Of a stretch of 64,000 nucleotides of DNA, positions 34,655 through 42,607 are shown piece after piece. A program made the position numbers and the translations under genes. The notes under the pieces are model-generated. The model had not been told where the DNA came from. It searched no databases and saw nothing but the letters and a program-made list of their open reading frames with translations. Positions within the stretch are counted from its first letter, which is position 1. Each line of letters begins with the position of its first letter. This DNA is from Sphingomonas sp. C3-2 (GTDB taxonomy: Bacteria; Pseudomonadota; Alphaproteobacteria; Sphingomonadales; Sphingomonadaceae): contig NZ_CP130322.1 in NCBI RefSeq assembly GCF_033025475.1, positions 1,178,001 to 1,242,000 of the forward strand. The letters are read 5' to 3'.

Positions 34655-34949
34655 TGGCCGAACCTCCCTGCATCTTCAAAATCTGCTCGAGCACTGCGGG
34701 CGCAAGGCCAATACCGCCGCGTTTTGCCATTTCATTGCCCATCTGCTCGGCAAGAATGCCACGAAACATCTCTTCGCCCGCGCCGCCCGAAAATTCATCG
34801 CCGGTTTCCACCATCTCCATCATCATCTTGGTCATCTGACCAATGAAGACGGCTTCGAACTCCTGTGCGGTCCGCGCGGCGTCCGCCTTGGGTTTGGGCA
34901 TCTGCGGCGCTGGCCCCATCGGTCGCTGCACCGTACTGATATCGCTCAT
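34644..34949 (-). CDS. flgJ: FlgJ-type rod-binding protein (no muramidase domain)
   Basis: A 101-residue protein matching only the N-terminal rod-binding domain of FlgJ. AAQEFEAVFIGQM-like TAQEFEAVFIGQMTKMMMEM (about 27-46) and GGAGEEMFRGILAEQMG are typical. The peptidoglycan hydrolase half found in enterobacterial FlgJ is absent, as in Caulobacter CheL. It should help rod assembly in the periplasm. A separate transglycosylase near fliJ (61569-62570) may supply the missing activity. It follows flgI after two bases. Confidence 0.85.
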   Translation of the reverse strand: MSDISTVQRPMGPAPQMPKPKADAARTAQEFEAVFIGQMTKMMMEMVETGDEFSGGAGEEMFRGILAEQMGNEMAKRGGIGLAPAVLEQILKMQGGSANGQ

Positions 34950-34951
34950 GA

Positions 34952-36073
34952 TTACTGCACCTCGATCTCAGCCTGCAGCGCACCCGCGGTACGCAGCGCC
35001 TGCAATATGGTGATCAGATCGCGCGGGCTGACGCCCAGCTTGTTGAGGCCGGCCACAAGCGACCGCAGCGACGCACCGTCCTCCAGCAACTGCAGCGTCC
35101 GGCCACTGCCATCGTCCACATCGATCCGCGTGCGCGGCAGCACCGTGGTCTTGCCGTCAGAGAAGGGTTCGGGCTGCGATGCCACCGGCGTTTCACTGAC
35201 GCTGATCGTGAGGCCGCCCTGTGCGATAGCAACCGGACTGATCCGAACATCAGCGCCCATCACGACGGTGCCCGCCGCCTCATTGATGACAACCTTGGCC
35301 GGCTGATCGACCGCCACTGTCAGATTTTCGATCTGCGCCATAAGGTCGACAACCGAGCTGCCATGGCCAGAGATTTCGACGGTCGCAGGATCAAGCACCT
35401 CTGCGGTTCCGGGCGCATAGCCGTTGATCACCCGCGCGATCCGGTTGGCGGTCGTGAAATCGGGGTTCTTGAGCGCGAGCTTCAGGGTTGTCGCCGAGCG
35501 CAATGAATAGGGCACTTCGCGCTCGATAATCGCGCCGCCCGCGATCCGCGCGGTCGTCGGCACGCCCCGGGTCACGCTGGCGGCAGCCCCGGTTGCCTTG
35601 AATCCTGAAACAGCCACCGGCCCCTGCGCCACGGCATAGATTTCGCCGTCCAGCGCGCGGAGCGAGGATACAAGCAGCGTCCCGCCCTGCAGGCTGGTCG
35701 CGTCGCCGAGCGCAGAAACCTGCACGTCGATCTTCGATCCCGAACGGGCAAAAGGCGGCATCGTCGCCGTGACCGAGACGGCAGCCACATTCTGCGTGCG
35801 CATCGTCGTGCCGCGAATGTTCACGCCCATGCGCTCAAGCATCGCCTGCATGGTTTCTTCGGTGAACGGCGTGTTGCGGATACGGTCACCTGTGCCTGGC
35901 AAGCCGACGACAAGCCCGTAGCCGACAAGCTGGTTGCCGCGCACATTTTCGACGTCGACAATATCCTTGATCCGCGGCGCAGGCGCCGCATGCACGGGGA
36001 CAAGCCCGATCGCGGCATAGGCAGCCATCGCCAGGAACAAGGGTCGCGCGCTGAATCTGCTGAAAGTACGCAT
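34952..36073 (-). CDS. flgI: Flagellar P-ring protein FlgI
   Basis: A 373-residue periplasmic ring protein. The signal peptide (RPLFLAMAAYAAIGLVPVHA) is followed by RIKDIVDVENVRGNQLVGYG, the family's conserved mature start, then LPGTGD. The ATG at 36073 gives a normal signal peptide; a longer frame starting at 36142 has a charged leader and overlaps flhB. FlgI forms the P ring around the rod. The AT-rich ATCCTATAA element sits directly before this start although flhB lies close upstream, so flgI-flgJ-flgN may have their own promoter. Confidence 0.95.
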   Translation of the reverse strand: MRTFSRFSARPLFLAMAAYAAIGLVPVHAAPAPRIKDIVDVENVRGNQLVGYGLVVGLPGTGDRIRNTPFTEETMQAMLERMGVNIRGTTMRTQNVAAVSVTATMPPFARSGSKIDVQVSALGDATSLQGGTLLVSSLRALDGEIYAVAQGPVAVSGFKATGAAASVTRGVPTTARIAGGAIIEREVPYSLRSATTLKLALKNPDFTTANRIARVINGYAPGTAEVLDPATVEISGHGSSVVDLMAQIENLTVAVDQPAKVVINEAAGTVVMGADVRISPVAIAQGGLTISVSETPVASQPEPFSDGKTTVLPRTRIDVDDGSGRTLQLLEDGASLRSLVAGLNKLGVSPRDLITILQALRTAGALQAEIEVQ

Positions 36074-36081
36074 CTTATTCC

Positions 36082-36090
36082 TTATAGGAT
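36082..36090 (-). promoter_or_regulatory. ATCCTATAA motif before flgI
   Basis: Minus-strand ATCCTATAAGG lies 8 bases upstream of the flgI ATG. The AAGGA inside it may double as the ribosome site. It is an exact match to the recurring motility word. Confidence 0.5.
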
Positions 36091-36131
36091 AAAAGGGCGC
36101 GCACCACGGCGCGGCACCGGAATTTCGTTGG

Positions 36132-37199
36132 TCACAGGCCACGGCGCGCCAACCGCATCACATAGCCGATGACCTCGGCAACGGCGGCGTAGTGCTCCAC
36201 CGGAACCGGATGATCGATATCGACCGCCGCGAACAGCGCACGCGCCAGCGGCGGGCTTTCGACGATCGGCACCTTGGCATCGGTCGCGATTTCACGGATG
36301 CGCAACGCCACCGCATCGACACCCTTAGCCACCACGATCGGCGCCGCCATCTCGCCATGATCATATTTCAGCGCCACCGCATAATGGGTGGGGTTGGTAA
36401 CGATCACGCTGGCCGTGGGCACGGCCGCCATCATGCGCTTCTTGGCGCGCTGCACCTGAATCGATCGGATTTTAGCCTTGATCTTGGGATCACCCTCGGT
36501 GTTCTTGAATTCGTCCTTCACTTCCTGAAGCGTCATCCGCATCTTTTTCAGGAAGGCGCGCCGCTGATAAAAGAAGTCGGCTCCCGCGATCAGCAGCACC
36601 AACAGCCCCACCGCCTTCACCAGCCGATAGGCGAATTCACCGGTCACCGTGCCAATCATCTGCGGCCCGGCCCCGATCAACTGATCGAACGCCACCGCCT
36701 TGGGCCAGACGACAATCAGCGCAACCACGATGATCGCGGTGAACTTGGCGAGCGTCTTCAGGAACTCCACGAGCGCCCGTGTCCCAAAGAGTCGACCGAA
36801 CCCCGAAATGGGCGAGAGCTTCGACCATTTGGGTTTGACTCGGCTCCACGACAATGTCGGCCGCCCCTGCAGGAAGGGAATAAGCAGCGCACAACCGCAC
36901 AGGATCGCAGCAAGCGGCATCAGCGCGCGCCCAAATTCAAGCGTAACGCCCGTGATCAGCCCCTGCGCCCCCGCCGGGTCGAGCGGATAGGCATCCGCAT
37001 TGCCCCATAGGCGGCCAAGCAACGCACTCAATCGTTCGACGGTCCAGGCGCCCATCCCCCCCATCACGATGATCGCGGCGACAAACATCGCCGCATGCTT
37101 CATCTCAGGGGCACTGGCGACCTCGCCCTTCTCCCGCGCATCGCTCAGCTTCTTGGCGGTGGGCTCTTCTGTCTTCTGATCCTTGTCGGTATCGGCCAT
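36132..37199 (-). CDS. flhB: Flagellar type III export switch protein FlhB
   Basis: A 355-residue export-gate protein with a charged N-terminus, four transmembrane helices (about 35-210) and a cytoplasmic domain with the autocleavage motif NPTH (in VTNPTHYAVALKYD). Self-cleavage between Asn and Pro sets substrate specificity from rod-hook to filament. It starts one base after the fliR stop. All hallmarks are intact. Confidence 0.96.
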   Translation of the reverse strand: MADTDKDQKTEEPTAKKLSDAREKGEVASAPEMKHAAMFVAAIIVMGGMGAWTVERLSALLGRLWGNADAYPLDPAGAQGLITGVTLEFGRALMPLAAILCGCALLIPFLQGRPTLSWSRVKPKWSKLSPISGFGRLFGTRALVEFLKTLAKFTAIIVVALIVVWPKAVAFDQLIGAGPQMIGTVTGEFAYRLVKAVGLLVLLIAGADFFYQRRAFLKKMRMTLQEVKDEFKNTEGDPKIKAKIRSIQVQRAKKRMMAAVPTASVIVTNPTHYAVALKYDHGEMAAPIVVAKGVDAVALRIREIATDAKVPIVESPPLARALFAAVDIDHPVPVEHYAAVAEVIGYVMRLARRGL

Positions 37200-37200
37200 A

Positions 37201-37956
37201 TTACAGGCTCCAACCGCGCTGGATGAAGGTGCCCATCGCCTCGGTGAAGTACATCAGCGATCCACCGATCACGACCGAGAGCAGCGCCAGCCCAAGCAGG
37301 ATGTTGAGCGGCTGGGAAATGAAGAAAACCTGGATCGCGGGCGCCATGCGTGCGGCAAGCCCCAAGGCGACGTTGAAGACGATGCCATAAACGATGAGCG
37401 GCGCGGCCATGCCAAGCGCCAGCAGCATCGCATGCGTGGTCGTTTCCACGGCCAGGCGGGCGAAATCATCGGCAGGTGGCAGCCCGCCTACCGGAAAAAG
37501 TGTATAGGAATGGACGATCGATGCGATCCAGAGATGATGCACCCCCATCGCCATGCACATGATCGCGGCAGCAATGCTCATCAGCTTGCCGATCTGTGTC
37601 GTGTGCCCACCGCCCGCCGGGTCCATGAAAAGCGCGGAGGACAGGCCAACCTGCAAGCTGATGATCCCGCCTGCCATCACCGCAGCGCTGAACAGGATGC
37701 GGATAATCATCCCCATCGCCAGCCCGACCATCATCTCGGCGATCACGATGCCGGGCAATGCGGCGTCGCTCTGCAAAACCGGCGTCACCTTGCCGTTGAG
37801 CAATCCGAACAGGCCCGCCGTAAACCCAAGCCCCATCAGCAGCCGGATACGGCCGGTGACGGCATCCTCCGAAAACACCGGCAGCAGCATCAGCACCGCC
37901 CCCACGCGCGCGAACAGGATCAGGAACGCCGTCGCATCAAAGGGCAGCTGCGCCAT
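37201..37956 (-). CDS. fliR: Flagellar export gate protein FliR
   Basis: A 251-residue membrane protein with six or more helices. Typical family stretches are FLILFARVGAVLMLLPVF near the N-terminus and PLIVYGIVFNVALGLAARMAPAIQVFF late in the protein (about residues 183-209). It is part of the FliPQR core channel of the flagellar type III apparatus, encoded between fliQ and flhB with gaps of six and one bases. Confidence 0.95.
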   Translation of the reverse strand: MAQLPFDATAFLILFARVGAVLMLLPVFSEDAVTGRIRLLMGLGFTAGLFGLLNGKVTPVLQSDAALPGIVIAEMMVGLAMGMIIRILFSAAVMAGGIISLQVGLSSALFMDPAGGGHTTQIGKLMSIAAAIMCMAMGVHHLWIASIVHSYTLFPVGGLPPADDFARLAVETTTHAMLLALGMAAPLIVYGIVFNVALGLAARMAPAIQVFFISQPLNILLGLALLSVVIGGSLMYFTEAMGTFIQRGWSL

Positions 37957-37962
37957 CGCCCG

Positions 37963-38226
37963 TCAGCCGGTAACGATAATATCCGCCACCCGCGCCATGA
38001 AGGCGGAGAGCGCCCGGCCGATCATCGGCAACGAAAGGAGCAGGACGCACCCGATCGTCACGATCTTGGGAACGAAGGTCAGCGTCATTTCCTGCACCTG
38101 GGTCAGCGATTGCAGCAAACCGATCACCACGCCGACGATCAGCGCAGTGAACAGCATGGGGCCGACAATCGTCAGCACCAGCAGCATGCCCGCCTTGGCG
38201 AGCTCCATCGCCTGGAACGAATCCAT
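37963..38226 (-). CDS. fliQ: Flagellar export gate protein FliQ
   Basis: An 87-residue protein with two transmembrane helices; VGPMLFTALIVGVVIGLLQS and TQVQEMTLTFVPKI are FliQ signatures. Four copies join FliP and FliR in the export core. It lies five bases after fliE. Confidence 0.95.
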   Translation of the reverse strand: MDSFQAMELAKAGMLLVLTIVGPMLFTALIVGVVIGLLQSLTQVQEMTLTFVPKIVTIGCVLLLSLPMIGRALSAFMARVADIIVTG

Positions 38227-38231
38227 GGGCG

Positions 38232-38558
38232 TCAGATCTGCATGCGCATGATTTCAGTATAGGCGTTGACCACGCGGTCACGCACCGCAACTACCGTGTC
38301 GAGCGCGGTTTCGGCTGCGCCAATCGCAGTCACCACGTCGATCAGGTCGCCCTTGCCAGCCACCTGGTTAACGCTCGCGGTTTCGGCCGCGCGCAGGTTC
38401 TGCGACGCGTCGGTTACGAGCTGTTCGATCATCGAACCGAAGCCCGCGGTCGATCCGCTGCCCGCCGGTGCGGCGGGTTCGGGCATTTCGGCGCGTGCCG
38501 AAACGGTGTTCATCACGCGGCCATAGGCCGATGCAGCATCAAGGGCGCCGAGAGACAT
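38232..38558 (-). CDS. fliE: Flagellar MS ring-rod junction protein FliE
   Basis: A 108-residue protein with a variable N-terminus and a conserved helical C-terminus (DLIDVVTAIGAAETALDTVVAVRDRVVNAYTEIMRMQI, spanning about 71-108). FliE links the MS ring to the proximal rod and activates export. Located after flgC by 11 bases, the usual flgBC-fliE order, but flgB is not upstream. Confidence 0.93.
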   Translation of the reverse strand: MSLGALDAASAYGRVMNTVSARAEMPEPAAPAGSGSTAGFGSMIEQLVTDASQNLRAAETASVNQVAGKGDLIDVVTAIGAAETALDTVVAVRDRVVNAYTEIMRMQI

Positions 38559-38569
38559 CGTGGTAATCC

Positions 38570-38989
38570 TTATTTGAGGAGATCGATCGTGCGCATCGTC
38601 ATGTTGCGCGCCGATTCAATGGCGTTGAGATTGGCTTCGTACGAACGCTGCGCCGCCTTCATGTCGGCGGTTTCAATCAAGCTGTTCACATTGGGCTTCA
38701 GCACATAACCCTGCGCATCAGCAGCGGGGTTGCCCGGCTGATAGGTGCGGTTGAATGCCGACTTGTCGGTGGTAATTGCATCGACATTGACGTTCGTCGC
38801 CCCCGTCGCGCGGTCCAGTTCGGCGCGAAACGTCGCCACGCGGCGGCGATACGGATCACCACCCGGCGTGCGCGATAAGGAATCGGCATTGGCCAGATTT
38901 TCGGCGATCACGCGCATCCGCAACGACTGAGCCCTGAGGCCAGACGCGGAAACGCCGATCGACGATTTCAGGTCCGAGGTTAAGTCCAT
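38570..38989 (-). CDS. flgC: Proximal rod protein FlgC
   Basis: A 139-residue rod protein with the flagellar rod N-terminal motif SIGVSASGLRAQSLRMRVIA-type (residues 10-29), then ENLANADS, and the C-terminal motif ADMKAAQRSYEANLNAIESA. It starts after a ribosome site (gggagacacc) and heads the leftward operon. Its usual upstream partner flgB is absent here; the next gene is divergent fliN. Confidence 0.95.
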   Translation of the reverse strand: MDLTSDLKSSIGVSASGLRAQSLRMRVIAENLANADSLSRTPGGDPYRRRVATFRAELDRATGATNVNVDAITTDKSAFNRTYQPGNPAADAQGYVLKPNVNSLIETADMKAAQRSYEANLNAIESARNMTMRTIDLLK

Positions 38990-39022
38990 GGTGTCTCCCG
39001 CCCGCTGAATGCGTTTTCTTCC

Positions 39023-39030
39023 TTATAGGC
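39023..39030 (-). promoter_or_regulatory. GCCTATAA motif before flgC
   Basis: Minus-strand GCCTATAAGG, a one-base variant of the recurring word, lies 33 bases upstream of the flgC ATG, at a plausible -10 position. Confidence 0.5.
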
Positions 39031-39042
39031 ATTTTTTGCCTA
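39026..39042. promoter_or_regulatory. TAGGCA-N5-TGCCTA dyad between divergent flagellar operons
   Basis: A perfect 6-base inverted repeat around TTTTT overlaps the flgC-side motif. It is in the shared control region of flgC and fliN and may be an operator. Confidence 0.35.
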
Positions 39043-39066
39043 GTGCCGGCGGTTCCCATAAAATTA

Positions 39067-39075
39067 ATCCTATAA
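39067..39075 (+). promoter_or_regulatory. ATCCTATAA motif before fliN
   Basis: Exact match in AAATTAATCCTATAACG, 21 bases before the fliN start; a ribosome site (aggaaggag) lies between. Confidence 0.55.
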
Positions 39076-39096
39076 CGCCCTAGGAAGGAGACGCGC

Positions 39097-39330
39097 ATGT
39101 CAGTCGTCGAGGGCATACCTATTGAACTGTCGATCGTTCTCGGATCGACCCAAATCCCAATCCGCCAGGTGCTGAAGATGAGCCGCGGCGCGATGATCCC
39201 GCTGGATTGCGGGCATAATGATCCGACGCTTGTCTATGTGAACAACCAGCTCGTGGCGAAGGGCAAGGTGCTGGTCGACGGTGAACATATGTCGCTCGAA
39301 ATCACCGAAGTGATCGAGCGACCGCGCTGA
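39097..39330 (+). CDS. fliN: Flagellar motor switch protein FliN
   Basis: A 77-residue SpoA-domain protein. LSIVLGSTQIPIRQVLKMSRGAMIPLD and VYVNNQLVAKGKVLVDG (about residues 11-37 and 46-62) are the family core. FliN forms most of the C ring with FliM and FliG and binds the export ATPase complex. It is short, lacking the N-terminal extension of enterobacterial FliN. The neighbouring gene is fliO (overlap of one base); fliM is not in the window. Confidence 0.93.
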   Translation: MSVVEGIPIELSIVLGSTQIPIRQVLKMSRGAMIPLDCGHNDPTLVYVNNQLVAKGKVLVDGEHMSLEITEVIERPR

Positions 39331-39650
39331 TGGACTTCCTGACGCTCCTGCGCACCTTCGCGGCGCTGGCGGTCACGCTCGGCCTGCTCGTTGGTGCGCT
39401 ATGGGTGGTGCGTCGTTACGATCTGAAACTGCCCGCTGGCCTCATCGGCGGTCTAGGCGCGGCCAGCGACCGTCGCATTCAGATGGTTGAGCGCCTGCCC
39501 CTCGACACGCGCCGTTCGGTTGCACTCATCCGCCGTGATGATATCGAGCATCTGGTGCTGATCGGCCCCGAAGGCGCCGTCGTGATCGAAAGCGGTATTC
39601 AGCCTCCCCAATCCACGCCTCCTAAATCCACGGTAGAAACCGATGCGTAA
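39330..39650 (+). CDS. fliO: Flagellar export assembly protein FliO
   Basis: A 106-residue protein with one N-terminal transmembrane helix (about 8-27) and a small cytoplasmic domain containing DRRIQMVERLPLDTRRSVALIRRDD, spanning about residues 47-71, the FliO signature. FliO is a scaffold for FliP assembly. It overlaps fliN by one base and fliP by eight. Confidence 0.88.
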   Translation: MDFLTLLRTFAALAVTLGLLVGALWVVRRYDLKLPAGLIGGLGAASDRRIQMVERLPLDTRRSVALIRRDDIEHLVLIGPEGAVVIESGIQPPQSTPPKSTVETDA

Positions 39651-40374
39651 ACTCTTCCTGCTCGCAGCAGTCGCAGGGCTTGCCGCCCTTCCCGACGTGG
39701 CGCTGGCGCAAAACGTGTCTGCGAATCTTGGCGAGGGCTCGATCTCCGGACGGGCCATCCAGCTGGTCCTGATGCTCACGGTGCTCAGCCTTGCGCCGGG
39801 CATCCTGATGACGGTCACGTCCTTCACCCGCATCGTGGTCGCGCTCTCGCTGCTGCGCACCGGCATCGGCGCGCCGGGCGTTCCGCCCAACCCCGTCGTC
39901 ATCAGCCTTGCGCTGTTCCTGTCCTTCTTCGTCATGTCCCCCACCTTCGACGCCGCGTGGAAGCAGGGTATCGCCCCCTATAATGAGGGCCGGATCAACG
40001 AGGCCCAGGCCTTCGAGCGGGCGTCCAAACCGTTTCACAGCTTCATGCTCAAACATGTACGCGAAGACGATGTGAAACTGTTCGTCGAACTTTCGGGGAA
40101 GAAGCCGGTTCCGGCCGCCGAATTGCCGATGACGACGCTGATGCCCGCCTTCATGATTTCCGAATTACGACGCGCGTTCGAGATCGGCTTCCTGCTGCTC
40201 CTGCCGTTTCTCGTCATCGATCTGGCGGTGGCGGCCGTGCTCATGGCCATGGGCATGATGATGCTGCCGCCGGCGACCATTTCATTGCCAATGAAGATCA
40301 TCTTCTTCGTACTCGTGGACGGCTGGGCACTGGTTGCAGGGTCATTGGTCAAAAGCTTCGGCGCTCCGGGATAG
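39643..40374 (+). CDS. fliP: Flagellar export gate protein FliP
   Basis: A 243-residue protein with a cleavable signal peptide (ending near ALAQN) and four helices. FTRIVVALSLLRTGIG, FLLLLPFLVIDLAVAAVLM and MMMLPPATISLPMKIIFFVL (residues 206-225) are strongly conserved family stretches. It forms the five-subunit core of the export channel. A terminator follows, closing fliNOP. Confidence 0.96.
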   Translation: MRKLFLLAAVAGLAALPDVALAQNVSANLGEGSISGRAIQLVLMLTVLSLAPGILMTVTSFTRIVVALSLLRTGIGAPGVPPNPVVISLALFLSFFVMSPTFDAAWKQGIAPYNEGRINEAQAFERASKPFHSFMLKHVREDDVKLFVELSGKKPVPAAELPMTTLMPAFMISELRRAFEIGFLLLLPFLVIDLAVAAVLMAMGMMMLPPATISLPMKIIFFVLVDGWALVAGSLVKSFGAPG

Positions 40375-40403
40375 ACGCGAAGCGCAGGCTGGTTCAGCAA
40401 TAT

Positions 40404-40438
40404 CCGGGCCGGTTCCCTTGCGGGGGCCGGCCCTTTTT
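40404..40438 (+). terminator. Terminator after fliP
   Basis: CCGGGCCGGttccc / ggggGCCGGCCC is followed by TTTTT. It lies between the convergent fliP and FliL-like genes. Confidence 0.75.
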
Positions 40439-40453
40439 GCTGGCTGGCGCGCA

Positions 40454-40882
40454 TCACACGGGCGATGCCTGGGTCACCACCGCGCGGGTGACGATATCCC
40501 TCCCATAGGTTTCAACCGCCGCGTCAAGCAGCAGCTTGCGAAAGCTTTCCACATTGGGAAGCATGCCATCCGGCCCGCTCGTCATGGGCGTCCGAAATGT
40601 GCGCATATTGACCGCATTCAGAAGGATCGGCAGTCGCTTGGTGACGTCTTCCGTCTGGCTGGATGGCACCTCGATCTGTCCTTCGATCTTCACATAGCCC
40701 GCAAGGCGACCATCGGGGAAAACCAGCGGCGTCAGAATTTCGCCTGTGGAAACGAAAGCCATGTCGGGCGCGAACATCGTCGCATCGCCCGAGATAGCCA
40801 TGCTGGTGCCGATCGCAGCACCGCCGCCCACGGCAATGCCAGCCGACAGAACCAGTGCCGAAACCAGAATTTTCTTCACCAC
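40454..40882 (-). CDS. FliL-like flagellar basal-body associated protein
   Basis: A 142-residue protein with an N-terminal hydrophobic segment (about 4-27) and a periplasmic domain whose C-terminal part (PNVESFRKLLLDAAVETYG, then VTRAVVTQASPV) resembles the stomatin-like end of FliL. It is last in the stator-chemotaxis operon, 16 bases after motB. FliL surrounds and supports the stator in other bacteria. Similarity is modest, so it could be an unrelated exported protein conserved with motB. Confidence 0.5.
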   Translation of the reverse strand: MVKKILVSALVLSAGIAVGGGAAIGTSMAISGDATMFAPDMAFVSTGEILTPLVFPDGRLAGYVKIEGQIEVPSSQTEDVTKRLPILLNAVNMRTFRTPMTSGPDGMLPNVESFRKLLLDAAVETYGRDIVTRAVVTQASPV

Positions 40883-40898
40883 AGTCCTCCGGGAACGA

Positions 40899-41759
40899 TC
40901 AGAATTTGAAGCTCGTGTCCTTCGGCAATGCCGAAGGCTCCGCGAGGATCACGATGGTGATGCGGCGGTTTTCGGGACGGTCCGGGCGATCGGGATAGAT
41001 CGGCTCGGAACCCGCCTTGGCCACCACTTCGGAAAAACGATCGGCTGTCAGGCCCGCAGCCACCATCGCCGCGCGGGCCGCCAGCGCCCGCTCGCTCGAC
41101 AAGCGCCAGTTCGCATCGCTCTGACCGCCGGTGGAATCGGTGTGCCCCTCGATCGCCACCTGCGCGCCGGTTTTCACCAGCTTCTGCGCGATCCGAGTCA
41201 GAAGCGTGCGCGCATAATCGTTGAGCTGCGCGGTCGGGCCGATGAACATCGACCGGTTCGCGCTGTCCATCAGATGCACGCGCACGCCTTCGCGCGTCTT
41301 TTCGACGGTCGCGCGGTTACGCGCGCCGGGTGTTTCGTTCGGCGGCTGGATCGCGATCATCATTTCATCGGCAAGCACACGCAGTGCCGCCTCAGGAATT
41401 TCCGCAGTACCGCCGCGCGCGGCCCCTGCGGTACCCGCTTCAGCCGAAATCTGACCAATGCTGCGATCATCGCTGCCCTGGGCGCGGCGGCTGCGGCCGC
41501 CCAGCCCCGGCTGGCTGCCCGGATCATTGGTCATCGTCGTTGCCGGCGCGCTGCGCGCCGTATCGCTCGAAAAATATTCAGCCAACCCACGCAACTGCGC
41601 CTTGTTCTGGTTGGCCAGCAGCCACAACAGCATGAAGAACGCCATCATCGCGGTCACGAAGTCGGCATAGGCCACCTTCCATGCTCCGCCGTGATGCACC
41701 GTCGCCTGATGGCGACGGACACGGCGAATGACGATCGGCTGTTCTTCGTTGCGGTTCAT
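40899..41759 (-). CDS. motB: Flagellar stator protein MotB
   Basis: A 286-residue protein with one transmembrane helix carrying the essential proton-binding Asp33 in WKVAYADFVTAMMAFFMLLW, a Gly/Ala/Arg-rich linker and an OmpA-like peptidoglycan-binding domain (about 150-270) with VAIEGHTDSTGG. The aspartate and proton-type plug region suggest a H+-driven stator. Its start overlaps the stop of the preceding gene (ATGA). Here motB is far from motA, at opposite ends of one operon. Confidence 0.95.
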   Translation of the reverse strand: MNRNEEQPIVIRRVRRHQATVHHGGAWKVAYADFVTAMMAFFMLLWLLANQNKAQLRGLAEYFSSDTARSAPATTMTNDPGSQPGLGGRSRRAQGSDDRSIGQISAEAGTAGAARGGTAEIPEAALRVLADEMMIAIQPPNETPGARNRATVEKTREGVRVHLMDSANRSMFIGPTAQLNDYARTLLTRIAQKLVKTGAQVAIEGHTDSTGGQSDANWRLSSERALAARAAMVAAGLTADRFSEVVAKAGSEPIYPDRPDRPENRRITIVILAEPSALPKDTSFKF

Positions 41760-42073
41760 TTTACGCCCCTGTCGATGGCGGCTCGTAACCGATCCTGCAC
41801 CACGGTCAGCCGCACATGGCCCAACGCCTCCGGAATGCTGAGGCCGCTCGACACACGTTCGAGCAGATCGGCGCTTTCATCGGCGCACTGGATGATCAGG
41901 TCGAACACCTGAAGCTGATCGAGATAGTCTGTCGCAAAGCGCTCGTCGGAGACGATCGTCTCGGCCAGTTGCTCGATATGCGAACGTACGGAGCGGATTT
42001 CGTCCGCAACAGCCGCGCACAGTGCCGCCTGAGCCGTTTCGGTCGGATGGATGAGGATATCACCGGTGGTCAT
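41756..42073 (-). CDS. Small helical chemotaxis protein with a CheZ-like DxxxQ motif (CheT-like)
   Basis: A 105-residue helical protein between cheD and motB. The helix LDQLQVFDLIIQCADESADL (residues 51-70) has Asp58 and Gln62 spaced DxxxQ, as in the phosphatase site of CheZ, and the LQxxD lead-in looks similar too. In Sinorhizobium the gene after cheD is cheT, which I recall carries such a motif. A role in dephosphorylating CheY is therefore plausible but inferred. CheZ itself and CheC are absent here. It overlaps motB by four bases. Confidence 0.5.
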   Translation of the reverse strand: MTTGDILIHPTETAQAALCAAVADEIRSVRSHIEQLAETIVSDERFATDYLDQLQVFDLIIQCADESADLLERVSSGLSIPEALGHVRLTVVQDRLRAAIDRGVK

Positions 42074-42084
42074 GCTGGCCCTGT

Positions 42085-42603
42085 TCAGAAAAGTTCGACC
42101 TCGCCGCCATGGGCAGCCGGCCTGGGTGAAATGACGGGCGGTGGTGCATCGGCGACAAGCGTGGACCGCACACGCCCCTCATAGGGCATGAACTCCACCT
42201 TGCGCGCACGCGTGCCGCCCAGTTCGCAACGACCGATCGGGATGCCTTCGGTTTCCATGAAGTTCCGCGCGAACGCGGCATTGTTCGACCCGATCTGGCC
42301 CAACCCCGCAATGATGTTCGCCCCTCCGTACAGATGGGCGCGCAGGCGACCACGCACCGCGCCGCGTTGCATCATCGCGTTAATCAGCAATTCCATCGCA
42401 TGAATCCCGTAGCGCTGCGGCTGCGCCGCATCGACGACGGCCGAAGCAGCGGGCTCGGACAGCAGAAAATGGTTCATACCGCCGACGCGCGCCACCGGAT
42501 CCTGCAGGCAAACGGCGACGCACGAGCCGAGCAACGTCGATATGACGACACCCGGTTCGCCGACGACGCGATGTTCGCCCTGAACGATGGGAATGCGCTT
42601 CAT
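42085..42603 (-). CDS. cheD: Chemoreceptor glutamine deamidase CheD
   Basis: A 172-residue deamidase acting on glutamines of MCPs. The catalytic Cys and His are in STLLGSCVAVCLQDP and GGMNHFLL; IGSNNAAFARNFMETEGI is also typical. The ATG at 42603 lies four bases after the cheY stop; a longer frame would overlap cheY by 56 bases. Confidence 0.93.
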   Translation of the reverse strand: MKRIPIVQGEHRVVGEPGVVISTLLGSCVAVCLQDPVARVGGMNHFLLSEPAASAVVDAAQPQRYGIHAMELLINAMMQRGAVRGRLRAHLYGGANIIAGLGQIGSNNAAFARNFMETEGIPIGRCELGGTRARKVEFMPYEGRVRSTLVADAPPPVISPRPAAHGGEVELF

Positions 42604-42607
42604 GAGA

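Noticed and set aside
39961-39990. CCCTATAATGAGG inside fliP as another copy of the motility word
   Set aside because: It is within a conserved coding stretch (APYNEG) and differs at the first positions; most likely a codon effect.
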